Shown here piece after piece: positions 1-11,859 of a stretch of 64,000 bases of DNA. Location of the stretch: assembly GCF_028554725.1 (NCBI RefSeq), contig NC_071667.1:53685501-53749500 (forward strand), written 5' to 3'. The notes under the pieces are model-generated. The model saw only the letters and a program-made list of their open reading frames with translations, was not told the origin of the DNA and did not search any database. Both the position numbers and the translations under genes were made by a program. How positions within the stretch are numbered: position 1 is the first letter of the stretch; each line of letters begins with the position of its first letter. Source of the stretch: Zeugodacus cucurbitae. Its lineage: Eukaryota; Arthropoda; Insecta; Diptera; Tephritidae.

Positions 1-617
1 ATATCGCTTACGGTATACGAACGCTCTTCTTTTACGAAATGACAAAGTATATACACAGCATTTCGCTGCCACCCGAGTACTATTATGAATTGTATAAATT
101 GTTCGAGACGAAAAGTGGACGAAAATATCAGGATGTACGCCGTTCGGATCTCTGGCGTCGCATGCAATTGCTACGCGAGAAAAGTCCAAATTATTCACAC
201 TGGGACCTGCTCGAACGTTGGCTGGCGCGTCAACGCGAAAATACCGAATTATTTGGTGGCGTCAGACGTTATCGTCTCTACAAGTGCAAGCCGGAACCGC
301 CACCGCAACAGTTACACGTTCTGCCGCCGAATCCGTGTTATTGTATGCCGCCATGTTCGTGCTTCTGGACCGAACGACATTTGAAAGCGCCGGCGGTATT
401 CTCATTACTCGCGCCGGCTCGAAAGCCAGATCAAACAGTTGTAAAAGAACGTTGCTCAGACTGTCCACCGCCGTGCGCATGCCAGTGGCCTTCCCATTTC
501 TATAAATTTGACATATTACTGTCATGTCTAAAGCAAAACATGCCAAGCAAATACGGTGAAAGAGAGGCGCGTCGAAGACATACGAAAACTCTATTCGTTC
601 CATCGTTTATAGATTAA
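1..617 (+). CDS. Uncharacterised Cys/Pro-rich protein, possibly partial at the 5' end
   Basis: The frame is open from the left border, so the gene or exon may begin outside the window. The first ATG (39) gives 192 residues in an acceptable context (gaaATGa). The N-terminal 80 residues are polar and charged, with clusters of Arg, Tyr and Leu (for example YYYELYKLFETKSGRKYQDV), and look helical. The centre has two similar Cys-Pro clusters, NPCYCMPPCSCFW (about 97-109) and CSDCPPPCACQW (about 138-149), so two CxC/PPC modules may repeat or bind metal. The C-terminus is basic. I see no signal peptide or membrane segment and recognise no family. It ends at TAG 615-617, and only weak AATACA-like polyadenylation signals follow near 710. 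Fairly even codon use, higher GC than its flanks and the repeated Cys pattern argue for a real gene. It could be a terminal exon. Function unknown. Confidence 0.6.
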   Translation, partial: IAYGIRTLFFYEMTKYIHSISLPPEYYYELYKLFETKSGRKYQDVRRSDLWRRMQLLREKSPNYSHWDLLERWLARQRENTELFGGVRRYRLYKCKPEPPPQQLHVLPPNPCYCMPPCSCFWTERHLKAPAVFSLLAPARKPDQTVVKERCSDCPPPCACQWPSHFYKFDILLSCLKQNMPSKYGEREARRRHTKTLFVPSFID

Positions 618-2274
618 TCCAGGAAGGTCTACCACGCACCCTTACACAATATATTTATGTGCTTACATATATATAGTAAGATTTTATCAGTGCTATGATA
701 TGTAAAAAAATACAATAACCGTAAATCAAAGTCAAATCGTAATATTTTTAACCTGGTCCATGAAAGATTGTGGTGATGAAGTGATTTCACATCACTTCAA
801 AACAGCTATTTTTTTTTTGTATAATTTCTACTATAAAGTCCCTTTCCGACATTGATATATGATATTATCACCAAATATTTTCAGGCCTAATATATCATAT
901 TTATCAAGTACTAAATTCGTTTAAAATATTTCCGAAAATATACACCACATTTCAAATGTTATGTATATTGTGATGTCAAGAGCCCTGAAAATGGATGTAA
1001 GCTTTGGTGTATCAGTAAATAGCTCTAAGCTCCAAACTAAAACTCCCAAAGAGATTGTATTCAATTCCAGCTAATTCACATGTATGGATAACGGTATGAA
1101 GTCGAATGTATTTGAACCTAAGTCTTTTAGTTAGTAATCGGAAAGTGACTGGTTATAAATCCAACAAACCTTGCTTATGACAAGAAACTTACTTGAACTC
1201 TTGCGGTTGAGCCCAAGCAAAAGGTCTTTGTGACCACGATATTGCTGCCGATTGACTAACGCTCGCCGGCCCTCATGAGATCCCAGTCTATTAACAGTAC
1301 AGTTACTCTTTAAAGGTTGCTAGAAATATAAGTTTGAAATATTTCTGCTCTCGTCAAACCTTTACTCATTTTCTATTTTGCACTATAAAATATGTTAGCA
1401 ACTGGTATTAAAATGACTGATCGGTTGGTATTAGAATTTAAGGATTAGTTCCACAAATGGCTTCCTTTTGACACTGAACAATGATTTGCTTCTCTTTGGA
1501 AGTTAGTGAATTTCTGATCTTATGAAGCAGACATATCTTTTATCGGAGTACTTTGAATGATTGACCTAAAATCTTCACTGTTCTTAAGATTTCTGATGTT
1601 TTTCAATAACCTCCCAAAAGTTCATCAAGAAAGAACAAATGTGCTTGGTGTACAGCAAATATCATGTCTTTTTGACATCAGAGGTAGTCTAGGAATTCTT
1701 TGTTGGGTAGAACTTTAATTCTTGACCTTGCTAAAACTAGTAATATCACTCAATGTCAACTTCCAACGACTGTTACTTTTGGTTTTAAACTAAGACCCAA
1801 CTATAGGTTTGTGACAAGGAAAAACCATCAACACTGTGACCTCTAAGACATCCTATGAGGTTTCATCGATTTCGATATGATATGGACGTTAAGGGCTAAT
1901 ACCTACACTATATATTCTCTATAACAAAACCTTGCTTATTTCACAGTAAATTTTGATAAGTCGACATTGTCAAATTTTATTCGGTTCCAACTATGGTGGA
2001 AATATTATATTCGGTTAATGGCTTTGGACAGTTCATTAGTGCAATAAATAGGTTACCGATAATTAAGATCACCGATAAATAAGATCATCTAGAGATTAAA
2101 GTAAGATCAGCACGGGCCTTTGAGAATAAATTTGATAAGGCCTTTAGTAACGGGTAATCCAAGTAGCATATCTTAGACAGATCGCGCGTGAGTCGTGACA
2201 AGCTGTCATGTTATATTTGTACAGTATTTTTGGGCATTTCATCATGGAAAGACTACGTTTACAAAAAATAACCC
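618..2274. other. AT-rich non-coding stretch
   Basis: No ORF or repeat family was recognised. The only structure seen is a short hairpin at 778-798 (8-bp arms GAAGTGAT and ATCACTTC). The stretch separates the left-edge gene from the piggyBac-like element. Confidence 0.6.
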
Positions 2275-4651
2275 TTAATCGGGCAAGGCCACAAATTTTG
2301 AAAATTTTTTTGTTTTTCGGTAGCGTCAGTCAAAATAAAAATACAACTTTCTTAGATTTTATTTTTTAATTTTTTTTTACTATTTATTTAAGAAAATATC
2401 TTTTGTGTCAGATATGTTACATTGCCTGGAAAAGGAAAATTAAATTTATGTCAAATGGTATGCACGGTAACAGTTATTATGCTTGTTGTAGCACAATGCA
2501 ATTCCGCATTTTTCACACATTGTTTGGGTAACTCCTTGGCAATTAGGCATCTTGCATCTTATCCTCTTTTCCGTCCATATTGGCCAATGACCAACTTGAT
2601 CAAGTCGTAAAGCTTGTGGAGGGGCGTGCTGCGCTGGTCCTTTGCGTTTTTTTGCTTGTATTTGTGGCTCGAGGGATCTAGTGTTCTTGACGTTGATTTT
2701 TTGTCCGTATTTTAAAAGTGTTTCCGCGATCTGTAAGCGAAACTCTGCCGCAGGCAACAATTTTCTGTGTTATTGGATCGATTTTTTTTATATAGAAGCC
2801 AAGCGTTTGCCATCACTAAATCTAATAGGTGGTAAAATACTCGAACTTGCCATCTTTTACTTCGAAGTTTTATTTTATATCTTCCCATGATGGAATCAAT
2901 AAGGTCTACACCACCCATATGCGCGTTGTATTCACCAACAATAGACGGACGATCAATTTCAACGTACTTCTTTTGAATTTTATCGTACCTTTTTACTTTA
3001 CGTTTTGGTATTTCACCAAGGAAAGTCGATGTGAGATTTACAATCTTACTATCTTTCCACGAAACTGTTGAAATGTCGATTCCTTCAGCCTGACACACGT
3101 ACTCTATGCCAGATCCTCTCTCTTTTTTCATCATTTCTTTTTCGCTTGGTAGTTTACAGTTGGGAATTCTATTCCTCCGAATTGTTCCCACACTGAATAT
3201 CCCTTCATTTGCCAAGTATACGAGCAGTGGAATTGAAGTAAAATAATTGTCGAAATAAAGTTTGAAATTTTGGTTTCGTGGAATCATACGTGACAGTCTC
3301 ATGACTACATTGGAAGAGGCTCCCAAATCCGGCTCGTTATCCCCAACGATATTTTCTTTTCCAGTTTCCGGTTCAATTTTGTAAGCAAATCCAGATGTCC
3401 CGCAGAGAACAAATATTTTGTAGCCCCATTTATGAGGCTTGTTTGGCAGGTAGCGTTTCAAAAGGTTTCGGGCTTTTGTGGAACATATTTGTTCATCGAC
3501 GCATAGATGTTGTTCAAGAGGCACTTTTGCAAAATTCTTATTTAACTCATCCAGGATCGGGCGTATTTTGTACATTCTGTCAATATTTTTATCAGTCGAC
3601 GGCAAATTTTTGCTGTTGTCGTTAAAGTGTATGCGACGTCGTAAATTTTCAAATTTTTTCAGCGGCATCGCTTCTTGTATCATGGATGTACCAATTTTGC
3701 TCCAGTGACTGGGTACATTAGGAAGTTGTACTAAGGACATCATATAAACTACTCCAATAAATTGCTGAATATCCATTTCTGATACACGAAATGGATCATT
3801 AACGTCCTTTTGGACAACATACAAATTTGTTTCATTGGCAATACACTTTATCAATTCTTTTGGAAATAAGTACAAGAAATATTCAATTGGCGCTTCGATA
3901 ATCTTTATATCATCGGGCAATGATGTATTGTCTGTAAAACGCAATTGGTGCTCTTCCAAAACTAAATTCTTTTTTTTCCAGAGAATGTCATTGTAACATT
4001 TTTTTTGTTGTGCTCTCTCTGCCAAAATGGGCGGAACATCGTTCGAAGGATCTGCACACAATTCCATATTTTCATTTTCAATATCTTCTAATAAATTCTC
4101 AACCACTTCATCAAAATCAGCATGTACCAACTCTTCATTATAATTAGGATCATCCACATCATCATCATCATCAAAATCGAGTCCATCTTCACTCTCGTCA
4201 AGAATTTCTCGAATTTCACCCTTGCGCAAAGTTTTAGACATTCTGCTAAAAATATACTCGCGCTGTAAGGCAATGTGACATATATGTAACAAACAATAAA
4301 TACAATATAGAAAAGACGAATGAAATTTTTTTTCGATTGCACTTAGTAAAATAACTAAATTACATGCTCACCCAATGTATTTAAACAAATAAACACGTTT
4401 TTCACATTCACAAAAACCGCTTTTCGTCACCAATTTCAGCACTTGTTGTGAAATCACCAAACTTAATGCACTACACTTTTGGCGCAAAAATACGTTACAA
4501 TAGGGATGTCTCGCTCTATCTTATTACTTTTATACTATTCACAGTTTGTACCAGTTGTGTTACAAAAACCAATATGACTATATCAAATAAGAATGGTAAA
4601 ATTACAGTCGAAAAAAGGGTTTGTAACATTTCTGTCACATGGCCAGGTTAA
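2275..4651 (-). mobile_element. piggyBac-like transposon bounded by TTAA
   Basis: TTAA occurs at 2275-2278 and 4648-4651, and the sequence between them (about 2.37 kb) is the normal size for a piggyBac element. The ends read inward as TCGGGCAAGGCCACA and CCTGGCCATGTGACA, a similar but imperfect terminal inverted pair. The transposase lies inside on the minus strand, its start near the right end. TTAA duplication is the hallmark of piggyBac insertion. The ends are inferred from TTAA plus partial symmetry; an empty site is not visible. The right TTAA directly abuts a mariner relic. Confidence 0.65.
2446..4241 (-). pseudogene. piggyBac-like transposase (DDE_Tnp_1_7), one frameshift
   Basis: Start chosen at the ATG at 4241 (MSKTLRKGEIRE), 17 codons inside the longest ORF (4292), because the acidic N-terminus typical of the family follows at once. 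The catalytic region is complete: LCVDEQI (D266 in long-ORF numbering), LYFDNYF (D348) and GGVDLID (D463/D466), the expected Asp triad. The acidic run DFDDDDDVDDP is at about 39-49. The main frame ends at 2712. A second frame beginning LPAAEFRLQIAETLLKYG (2446-2760) supplies the C-terminal Cys-rich domain with NCQ, MCEKCG, LCY and NNC motifs. The switch lies at about 2745-2757 in a TTGTTGCC stretch, so one indel separates the catalytic core from the DNA-binding Cys-rich tail. Joined, the protein would be about 600 residues, the family length. One lesion suggests a young copy or a sequencing error. Confidence 0.88.
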
Positions 4652-4659
4652 GGGATAAC

Positions 4660-5905
4660 GAAAATTCATGTACTGTAAAGAATGCAACCATAGCTAAGAT
4701 GGTACGCGAAGACCGTGGATAGTCGCCGTTCGCAGCAACTCGGACTGACGTATGGAACGACTTGGCGCATTTTACGTCGAGATCTTAAATTGAACCAAAT
4801 TCCGTAGAGCGATGAGACCCATTTCTGGCTCAATGGTTAAGGGGTTATATACAGTTAGACGGCCGAAAAAAAGTGAATTTTCCAGAATTTTGTCTGAGAA
4901 AACTTTTTAATTTATTGATCCAAAAATTTATACACATATTATGGTATCTTTTAACTTAGTTTTAGTAAAAATATTTATTTGAAAAAGAGATACAGCTGAT
5001 CTCCAGGAGCTCCTCTCAAAAAAGATGTTTTGCGGTGACCACTATATCTCGGAACTGGATCATCCGAAATTAAAAAACCAAACAGATTTCGTTAAAATAA
5101 TGTTAAATCTAGTAATTAATCGAAGGAATAAGCAAAATAAAATTTTTTGACAAAATGGCGGTTTCTCAAAAAACAAAAAAATCGATTTTTCACCGAAATT
5201 TCGGCCTTAAATTGTTTATAAAAAAAAAATATTTATCGGAGAGAAAAAATCTACGATTAATTACTAAAAAATATATTTAAGAAGGTCGTGTTAAAATTTG
5301 AGACTAATCGGTCTAGCCGTTTTCGAGTAATGTTGGTCACCGACTTTGAAAACACCATTTTGAGAAAAACGCGTTTAAAGTTTGGACCTTGTACTTAAAA
5401 GCACTCTGAAACGCCTTTTCAAATTTTTCATTTGCTTGTAACTTTGAAAATATTCACCGGAACGATATGAAATTTTCTGTGTGTATTCTTAAATATATGT
5501 ACATTAAGAAAATGAAATAAAAAAAATCGATTTTTTGAAAATTCTAACTGTATATAACCCCTTAAGTCAACAAGCAATATTGCCGCAAGAACAACCTGGA
5601 TAGATTCAAGAGCTGCCATTTCATCAAGAAAAACAACGTTTTGGTGTGGTTTGTGAACCGGTGGAATCATCGGTGTATATTTCTTCAAAAATGATGCCAG
5701 TGAGAACGTAACCGTCAATGGCGACTGTTATAGTGCCATGTTATTTGATGCCATGATCTCGGCGACTTTTGGTTTCAACAAGACGGCGCCACTTCCCACA
5801 CATCGCATCAAATAATGGATTTATTGAGAGAACACTTCGGTGAGCAGATAATTTCACGATTTGGGCCGGTCGATTGGTCACTAAGACCGTGTTATATCCA
5901 CAGTT
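4660..5905 (+). pseudogene. DD41D (rosa-type) mariner relic, split by a MITE
   Basis: Short matching pieces in several frames follow the transposase order. A helix-turn-helix/linker part reads QQLGLTYGTTWRILRRDLKL (4734-4790). After an internal deletion DETHFWLNG follows (4812-4836). The 4837-5565 MITE then interrupts, and the text resumes at VNKQYCR (5567 on), FQQDGATSHTS (5773-5800) and ISRFGPVDW (about 5850-5880). Wording and order match the transposase at 56731-57351, so both are the same family. Stops and frameshifts throughout mean it is dead. Confidence 0.75.
4837..5565. mobile_element. TTAA-flanked MITE with perfect 19-bp terminal inverted repeats
   Basis: TTAA at 4837-4840 and 5562-5565 flanks a 721-bp element. 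Both ends read inward as GGGGTTATATACAGTTAGA (4841-4859 and 5543-5561, no mismatch). The interior is AT-rich with no ORF of note. TTAA duplication points to mobilisation by a piggyBac-type transposase, though the ends do not match those of the element at 2275-4651. The insertion splits a mariner relic cleanly between WLNG and VNKQ, so the boundaries are doubly supported. Related but diverged sequences lie at 27108-29000 and 41291-41710. Confidence 0.88.
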
Positions 5906-7480
5906 AGACTTTTTCATCTAAATTAGAAGTTTCTGTGTTTGTTTTTTTTAAAGTTGAGAACCTCGAAATGGATCAACCTTTACAAGTATCAAACTAATAC
6001 TACCAGTACCAAATTGCTTTAATGCGTGGAAAATAAAATATTTCTTGGGAAAAAAGTGTTTACTGCATAAAAATATTTCGAGCTCACGTTGAGTGCATAA
6101 GAAATGGGCACAGCCACAAAATATTTAATTTCCCTTTAAACATTAATGAGCTTAAATTGTATTTAAATTCAAATGCGTGAGAGTTTAATGTAATCCAGTT
6201 AATTACAGCGACAAGTGCAAAAAAACGAGAATTTTTTTGGGATTTATTTTTATGTTTTATTTCTCGGTGCTGCATTTTCAACTTCAGCTCTGCGTTGCAT
6301 GTACTTTTTATTTGCCGCACGCTTTGCTAAATTACAAGCACTTGACGCTTAAGAGCTTTAATATGCTCGTACATGCGAGTGCTGACTCTTAACATGTGGT
6401 TCTCGCAATTAAATCAGCGATTCACCTAGAACCCTATATACCCAGAAATTTAAATAGCTGCAACAACAACAACAAAGGAACAAAAACAATGGCAGCACAT
6501 GCATCTTTTCACACAAATAAACAATGAAATGCAAATTGCGAAATGCATACAAAACCTTAAAACAACAACAACAACAAGAACAACAACATAAGCAAATGCT
6601 TCGATGATTTGCGGTTAACAGCGAGGGGAAAAAAGAAAGTTACACAAAACTACTAGTTCACATACTACTCATGTATGCATGTGTGCCTGAATGTTGTTTG
6701 TGTTGTTGTTATTGCCGCTTTTATATTTGTTGTAGCTAGCAATTAATTTATAAATTATTAATGCTCGTTGAGAGCCGCTGCATGAGCGATGGCGGTTGCT
6801 TTGCAAAAATTTTACGTGGCTACTCGTTAGCCACAAACCTTTGCCGGCAACAACTACAACAAAAAAGAGAGTGGAGAAACAAACCAACTGACTGCATGTG
6901 CAGTAATTTGCCAACTGCTACACAAACAAGCACACAGACATGTATTCAGGTGCAAAACTTTATTTACACCTGTACTTTCATGCCGACCTGCCTCTATGCC
7001 TATCATGGGTTTGTGTGTGTGCGCTCCTATGCGCCATTAAGTGCACTCTAAAAACCGACCCATTTCCTTTACGCGCACAAATGCACTCACCAGCACCCAC
7101 ACGCTTGGCGAAAAAGTAATGTTTATGTTTTCAACGCCGCCAAAACTAGCTGCCGAGTGTGGCTAATGGGTTGGCTACATTGGTCAAATGAGCTTAATGA
7201 ATAGAAATTGTATGTACCAGAGGGTTCTGGTTAGCTTGGGAACCTCCGTCATAAATCCTATACATTTTGATTAATGAGAATTGGAACAAGATATTACCTT
7301 CGTGAAGAAAATATATTGATAGCTGATCGAGTGGGTGGACTTTATTCCGTTCAGGATGCGATTCTCAGAAAAAAGAGAGAGCAATGAACAAATAATGAGC
7401 TTTTATCGATCGACTCTTTCACAATAATTCAAAGTTATCATCGATCAATGCTAGTCATCTTTTGACTGCTTGATAGCTAA
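5906..7480. other. Intergenic or intronic DNA with CAA-rich microsatellites
   Basis: No gene recognised. It has short CAA/AAC runs (about 6464-6480 and 6557-6590) and TG-rich stretches near 7010. ORFs here, such as 6761-7051, are low-complexity and lack any domain. Confidence 0.55.
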
Positions 7481-7548
7481 AGCAAACCCAAGTAAAGTTA
7501 TTCGAATTTGAGGATACATGTCTTCCATTCGAAATCCTAAGGCAGAAC

Positions 7549-7980
7549 CAAATATTCTTCGAAGAATGATATCTTAGCTCCTCTCGGAAATGTATATATG
7601 AGCTTGTCGTGCCGCAACTTTGAGTATCGGAACCCAAATATTCTTCGAAGAATGTTATATCTCAGCTCCTTTCGCAAATGTATATGTAAGCTTGTCGTAC
7701 CTCAAATTTGAGGATCGGGACCTAAATATTTTTTGAATAATGATATCTAAGCCCCTTTGGGAAATGAATATATGAGCTTGTCGTGCCTCAACTTTGAAGA
7801 TCGGGACCCAACTATTCTTCGAAGAATGGTAACTTAACTCCTTTCGCAAATGTATATATAAGCATGTCGTACCTCAAATATGAGGATCGGGATCCAAATA
7901 TTTTTCGAAGAATGATATCTTAGCTCCTTTGGGAAATGAATATAGGAGTTTGTCGTACCTCAACTTTGAGGGTCGGCTCT
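7549..7980. repeat. Tandem array, five units of about 86 bp in alternating A-B order
   Basis: Five diverged copies begin near 7549, 7635, 7723, 7809 and 7895. Each opens with a version of the palindrome ATTCTTCGAAGAAT and ends with TTGAGGATCGGGA-like sequence. Units 1, 3 and 5 share GGAAATG and CAACTTTGA. Units 2 and 4 share CGCAAATG and CAAATTTGA/CAAATATGA. The array is therefore built of about 172-bp dimers. A decayed partial unit precedes it (about 7495-7548). No coding potential: the two ORFs across it are by-products. Confidence 0.9.
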
Positions 7981-7981
7981 A

Positions 7982-10900
7982 GTCAGCTGCTTAATCTTCA
8001 TAAAATCCCAGGAGACTTACTTATATTAGCTTAAGTGAGTAGAAGAATAATTATTATAAGATGCGTGAGTCTGAATATATATTCTTATAATAATACAATG
8101 TCCCTATTTTCTAATTCGAAAAATTTCGTATTTTTCTAATTTTGATGATCAATTTCACTTTTGAAAAAGTGTTTCATCTTCAAGGTTCTTTCTTTTCCGT
8201 TTGGAATTGACCAAACCAAAATCTCTCATATTTATCTTCCCTCTTCTCTTGCGGTCTCTCAATAAAAATTATTGGCCGAAAGTTTATTGCTTCATTGCTT
8301 ATCGAGTTGTGATCTAAAAAAGTCTAGGGAAACTCTAATACCGGGGAACTATATCAAGTCTATATAAGGAAAATGACATCAGGTCGTCTTATTTAATTAT
8401 TGCTTTCATAAACCTTTGTATTGGCTTTGTTTACTTATTTGGACGCTGTTCTTTCTACTTCGACAATTATCAGACAACCTTTAGTATTTTTTTATTTTAT
8501 TTATTTTATTTAATATTCATTACTAAAATCCTGCGCAATCCAAAATTTGCACAACCAGTTTGTGCAGTTTATGACGCCCCTATTAAAGAGTTAAACAACT
8601 CGTTTGTTTTTTCCGACCGACTGGTGAATGCACTGGCACTTCGTTAGCAGTGTGGTGGACGATTTCAGTTGGGTGAGTATATAACTGTATTGACCATTTC
8701 GACAAGTGGGTCATTCAACTTTAACAAATTAGCCAGCATTTTCATGCTACAATAATTACTTAAATTGGCTAGTCTACGCTTGTAACGAGCATGTATGCGT
8801 ACATATATTGTTAACACCCTTTTTACGGTGGCTTTTTTAAACATCAACACTTCAATTTGCACCTAGGCGTATGTGGGTCACAAATAATTCGAAATTAACA
8901 ATCGTCTGTCGAAAATAATATGATTTAAATTATAATTCTTGCATAATTAAATATATCTTTCCTTAGAGTAGTGGTCTCTAGGCTAGTGGTAGAGTAAATG
9001 AGAACATATAATGCTGACAAAGTCTGTCCATCAACTTATAAACACAGAATTTGTGATATTGCAAAACATTGTAAATTTTGAAGATGATTCAGATACCCTA
9101 ATGTAGCAATTATCAACTCAATTAAGGCGCTGTCATATATTTAGTGGACTAAGTTATATTCAGTGACTTTTTGACAGTAGCGAATCGAACAAACAACAAT
9201 ATCATAATGAATTTAATGCAGAGCAGATATTATATTATAAGACTTTCCTGATATATCAGCACCAAATACTACGGTGGACGAATTTGTGAGCCACGCCCAA
9301 ATTCAAAAATATTGCTAATTCAGTAAGAGGTAAGTGCAAGTTTACTAATATTGACAATTTCCGAGGGCTCATTCAATAAAGTCTTACTGGAACTGGCGGA
9401 CGAAATCGATTCGAATCGTCACATTGAACATTATATTATACAAAGCATTCTACGAGAATTTGTCTCTATTTATTTCTTAGTATTACAAACAACCGTTAGC
9501 TGACCAAAGCTATTGTACGCTTGTGCAACATGTTGCAAGAGTGAAAATATTATGTTAATACATCACAACGCATAATCGCGTCGCTAAATGTGGCGTTAAT
9601 GGCAACAAACTACAAGCATAACTCCCGGACACAATGCCAACAGCCAACGATATCATCTATCTTTCTACAATTACGATACAAAAGGACCTGAGAGAGGATA
9701 AATAAACAATAATCAGCAAAGCATAGACATATTTCATGCAGCACGTAGCTTAAATAAAAGTAGACATCGAAGAAGGAAGGAAGAATGATCAACAGCCCTG
9801 CGCCATAAAAAACAGAGTGGCATAGCATGACATGGCATAAGACAAATATAAATAAAAAACGGACACATTAATTCCGATTGTTGTGACCACAAAAGCACAA
9901 GAAAGCCGGTAGTTGGTTGGAAATAATAAAAATATGCGCAAAGGCGAAGAAATATGAGCACGCCGACGTCAGTTTAACTGATAAAAATGCAAATTGTCGC
10001 AGCAAAGTTATGATTTAGCGCATAATGCGCTATAAATAAGACGAGCCGTTAAGCTCAACTATTAAATTGTTGCCTCATAAATTATGCTGGTGTAAAAGTA
10101 ACACTTCTAAGACGGTGCGAATCTTATGTCATGGTGGAGTGACCCAATATTGATGAGCGATTTGGACGCTGGCCGGGTGTTATAAAATATGATTTATGCC
10201 GTTAGTTTGTCGTTAAGTGAATTGTAAAGAGAAATATATTGGCGACACATAATCACACTTTGGCAACAATCATATATGCTGGCAGAAGTATAGCAATGAA
10301 CATTTAAAAATTGTATGATGGATGTTTCTCTTTGGATTTGTAGTGTGAGTCTTAATATTATAGTAATAGTGGAGACTTCATATTTATTTTACTTTTCGAA
10401 AAGTTTGATAAGAATTAGGTACTTTGGAAAAAGCAAACACTTCGTGCATGGATACGGAAATAACTTGAAAGGAACTAAAGTTCAACTTATGGTTAAGGAT
10501 ATTTGTTTTTAGTATAGAATTTCACTTCCGATTTTTTTTGGTGAATTTAGAATAACAAATATCAATAAGATCATGAAACCCCGAGCCGTAAAAATCAAAT
10601 CATATCCCTCATGAATATGGTTTAACGATATATGTATATATTAGATACAACCAACTCATGTCTAAACATATTTCGGTAAATCAGATTAAGTACCTTTTTT
10701 TCTGAGAAACATCAAATAACCCCACATTACGACTTTGACATTTGGACTACTTGAATATAGAAAGTGATTATGTATTTGGTTATACAGACTAATTTGCTAA
10801 AAGTAAAGTTACGATTAACACTTGTAGACTTCATTTTTTAACAAATGCTCCACTATGATACAGGTAGTTAATAATTAGAGTAGTTTAGATTCAACAAGTA

Positions 10901-11060
10901 GATGGTTGTTGGTATCGTATCGTATGGTATGTTGTTTCTCGGGTTAAACAACGGATTTGAACAATAACCTCACAATAGACCTCTTAGACTGTCGACTTCT
11001 TCTCTTTAGTGTCCCTAGATGACCATTCAAATTACAAAAATATTTAATATTTCTAGAGAT
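7982..11060. other. Non-coding AT-rich stretch
   Basis: No gene, transposon or array recognised. All ORFs are under 80 codons, without recognisable motifs. It fills the gap between the tandem array and the RTE-type fragment. Confidence 0.5.
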
Positions 11061-11066
11061 GTACAT

Positions 11067-11605
11067 ATGAATGAGGACAAAACGAAATATCTCCTGTCAT
11101 CAAATAAACAATCAGCGCATTCGCGTCTTGGCTCCCACGTCACCGTTGACAGTCATAACTTTGAAGTTGGGCACCAGCATCAACACCGATAATAATGTCA
11201 GCCAACGACTAATCACTCTTGCCAACAGGTGCTACTTTGGACTGAGTAGGCAATTGAAAAGTAAAGTCCTCTCTCGACGAACCAAAATCAAACTCTACAA
11301 GTCGCTTATCATTCCCGTCCTGCTTTATGGTGCAGAAGCTTGGACGATGTCAACATCAAATGGGACGACACTAGGAGTTTTCGAGAGGAAAATTTTGCGG
11401 AAGATTTATGTTCCTCAGAACATTTTCAACGGCGAATACCGCAGACGATGGAACGATGAGCTGTACGAGTTATACGACAGTTATACGACGAATGTCTGAA
11501 TGGACAAAAACACTCCAGCTCTGAAAGTGTTCGATGCAGTACCCGTCGGAGGAAGCCGAATAAGGGAAAGGCCTCCACTCCGTTGGAGGGACCAGGTGGA
11601 CGAAT
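11067..11605 (+). pseudogene. RTE-like non-LTR retrotransposon, end of reverse transcriptase ORF
   Basis: Text characteristic of insect endonuclease/reverse-transcriptase proteins: NEDKTKYLLSS at 11067 in one frame, then RCYFGLSRQLKSKVLSRRTK, LYKSLIIPVLLYGAEAWTM and FERKILRKIY (11210-11410) in another, then PALKVFDAVPVGGSR and PPLRWRDQVDE (11515-11605) in a third. A piece between the YRRRWNDELYELY block and DKNTPALK has been lost. Catalytic YADD is not included, so this is a 5'-truncated, internally deleted, dead copy. The same family occurs at 20585-21833 and 60605-61110. Confidence 0.85.
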
Positions 11606-11690
11606 CACACACATACATATCCAATAACTCTTCTTCAACTATAGATCTTGATATATTTTGCACCGATGATGCCTTTTGTACATTCATAGA

Positions 11691-11805
11691 ACTCTGCCAC
11701 GTAAAGGAATAGAGCGCTTCAAATATATATATATATATAAAGGAATAGAGCGCTTCAAATATATATATATATATTGAAGCGCTCTATTCCTTTACGTGGC
11801 AGAGT
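11691..11805. repeat. Large palindrome with 32-bp perfect arms and internal duplication
   Basis: Left arm 11691-11722 (begins ACTCTGCCACGTAAAGGAAT) and right arm 11774-11805 are exact reverse complements. The AT repeats next to the arms can extend the pairing. Inside, AAAGGAATAGAGCGCTTCAA plus an AT run is repeated in tandem (about 11703-11738 and 11739-11773), so the left arm sequence is partly doubled. It could be the core of a foldback element, a replication-slippage product or an assembly artefact. Confidence 0.9.
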
Positions 11806-11859
11806 AGTATATACATATACATATATATATAGCTTTTTAAAATAAAACAAAAAACGGTG

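Noticed and set aside
7549..7980. TTCTTCGAAGAA palindromes as heat-shock elements
   Set aside because: The spacing between TTC and GAA is not the two-base gap of true heat-shock elements.
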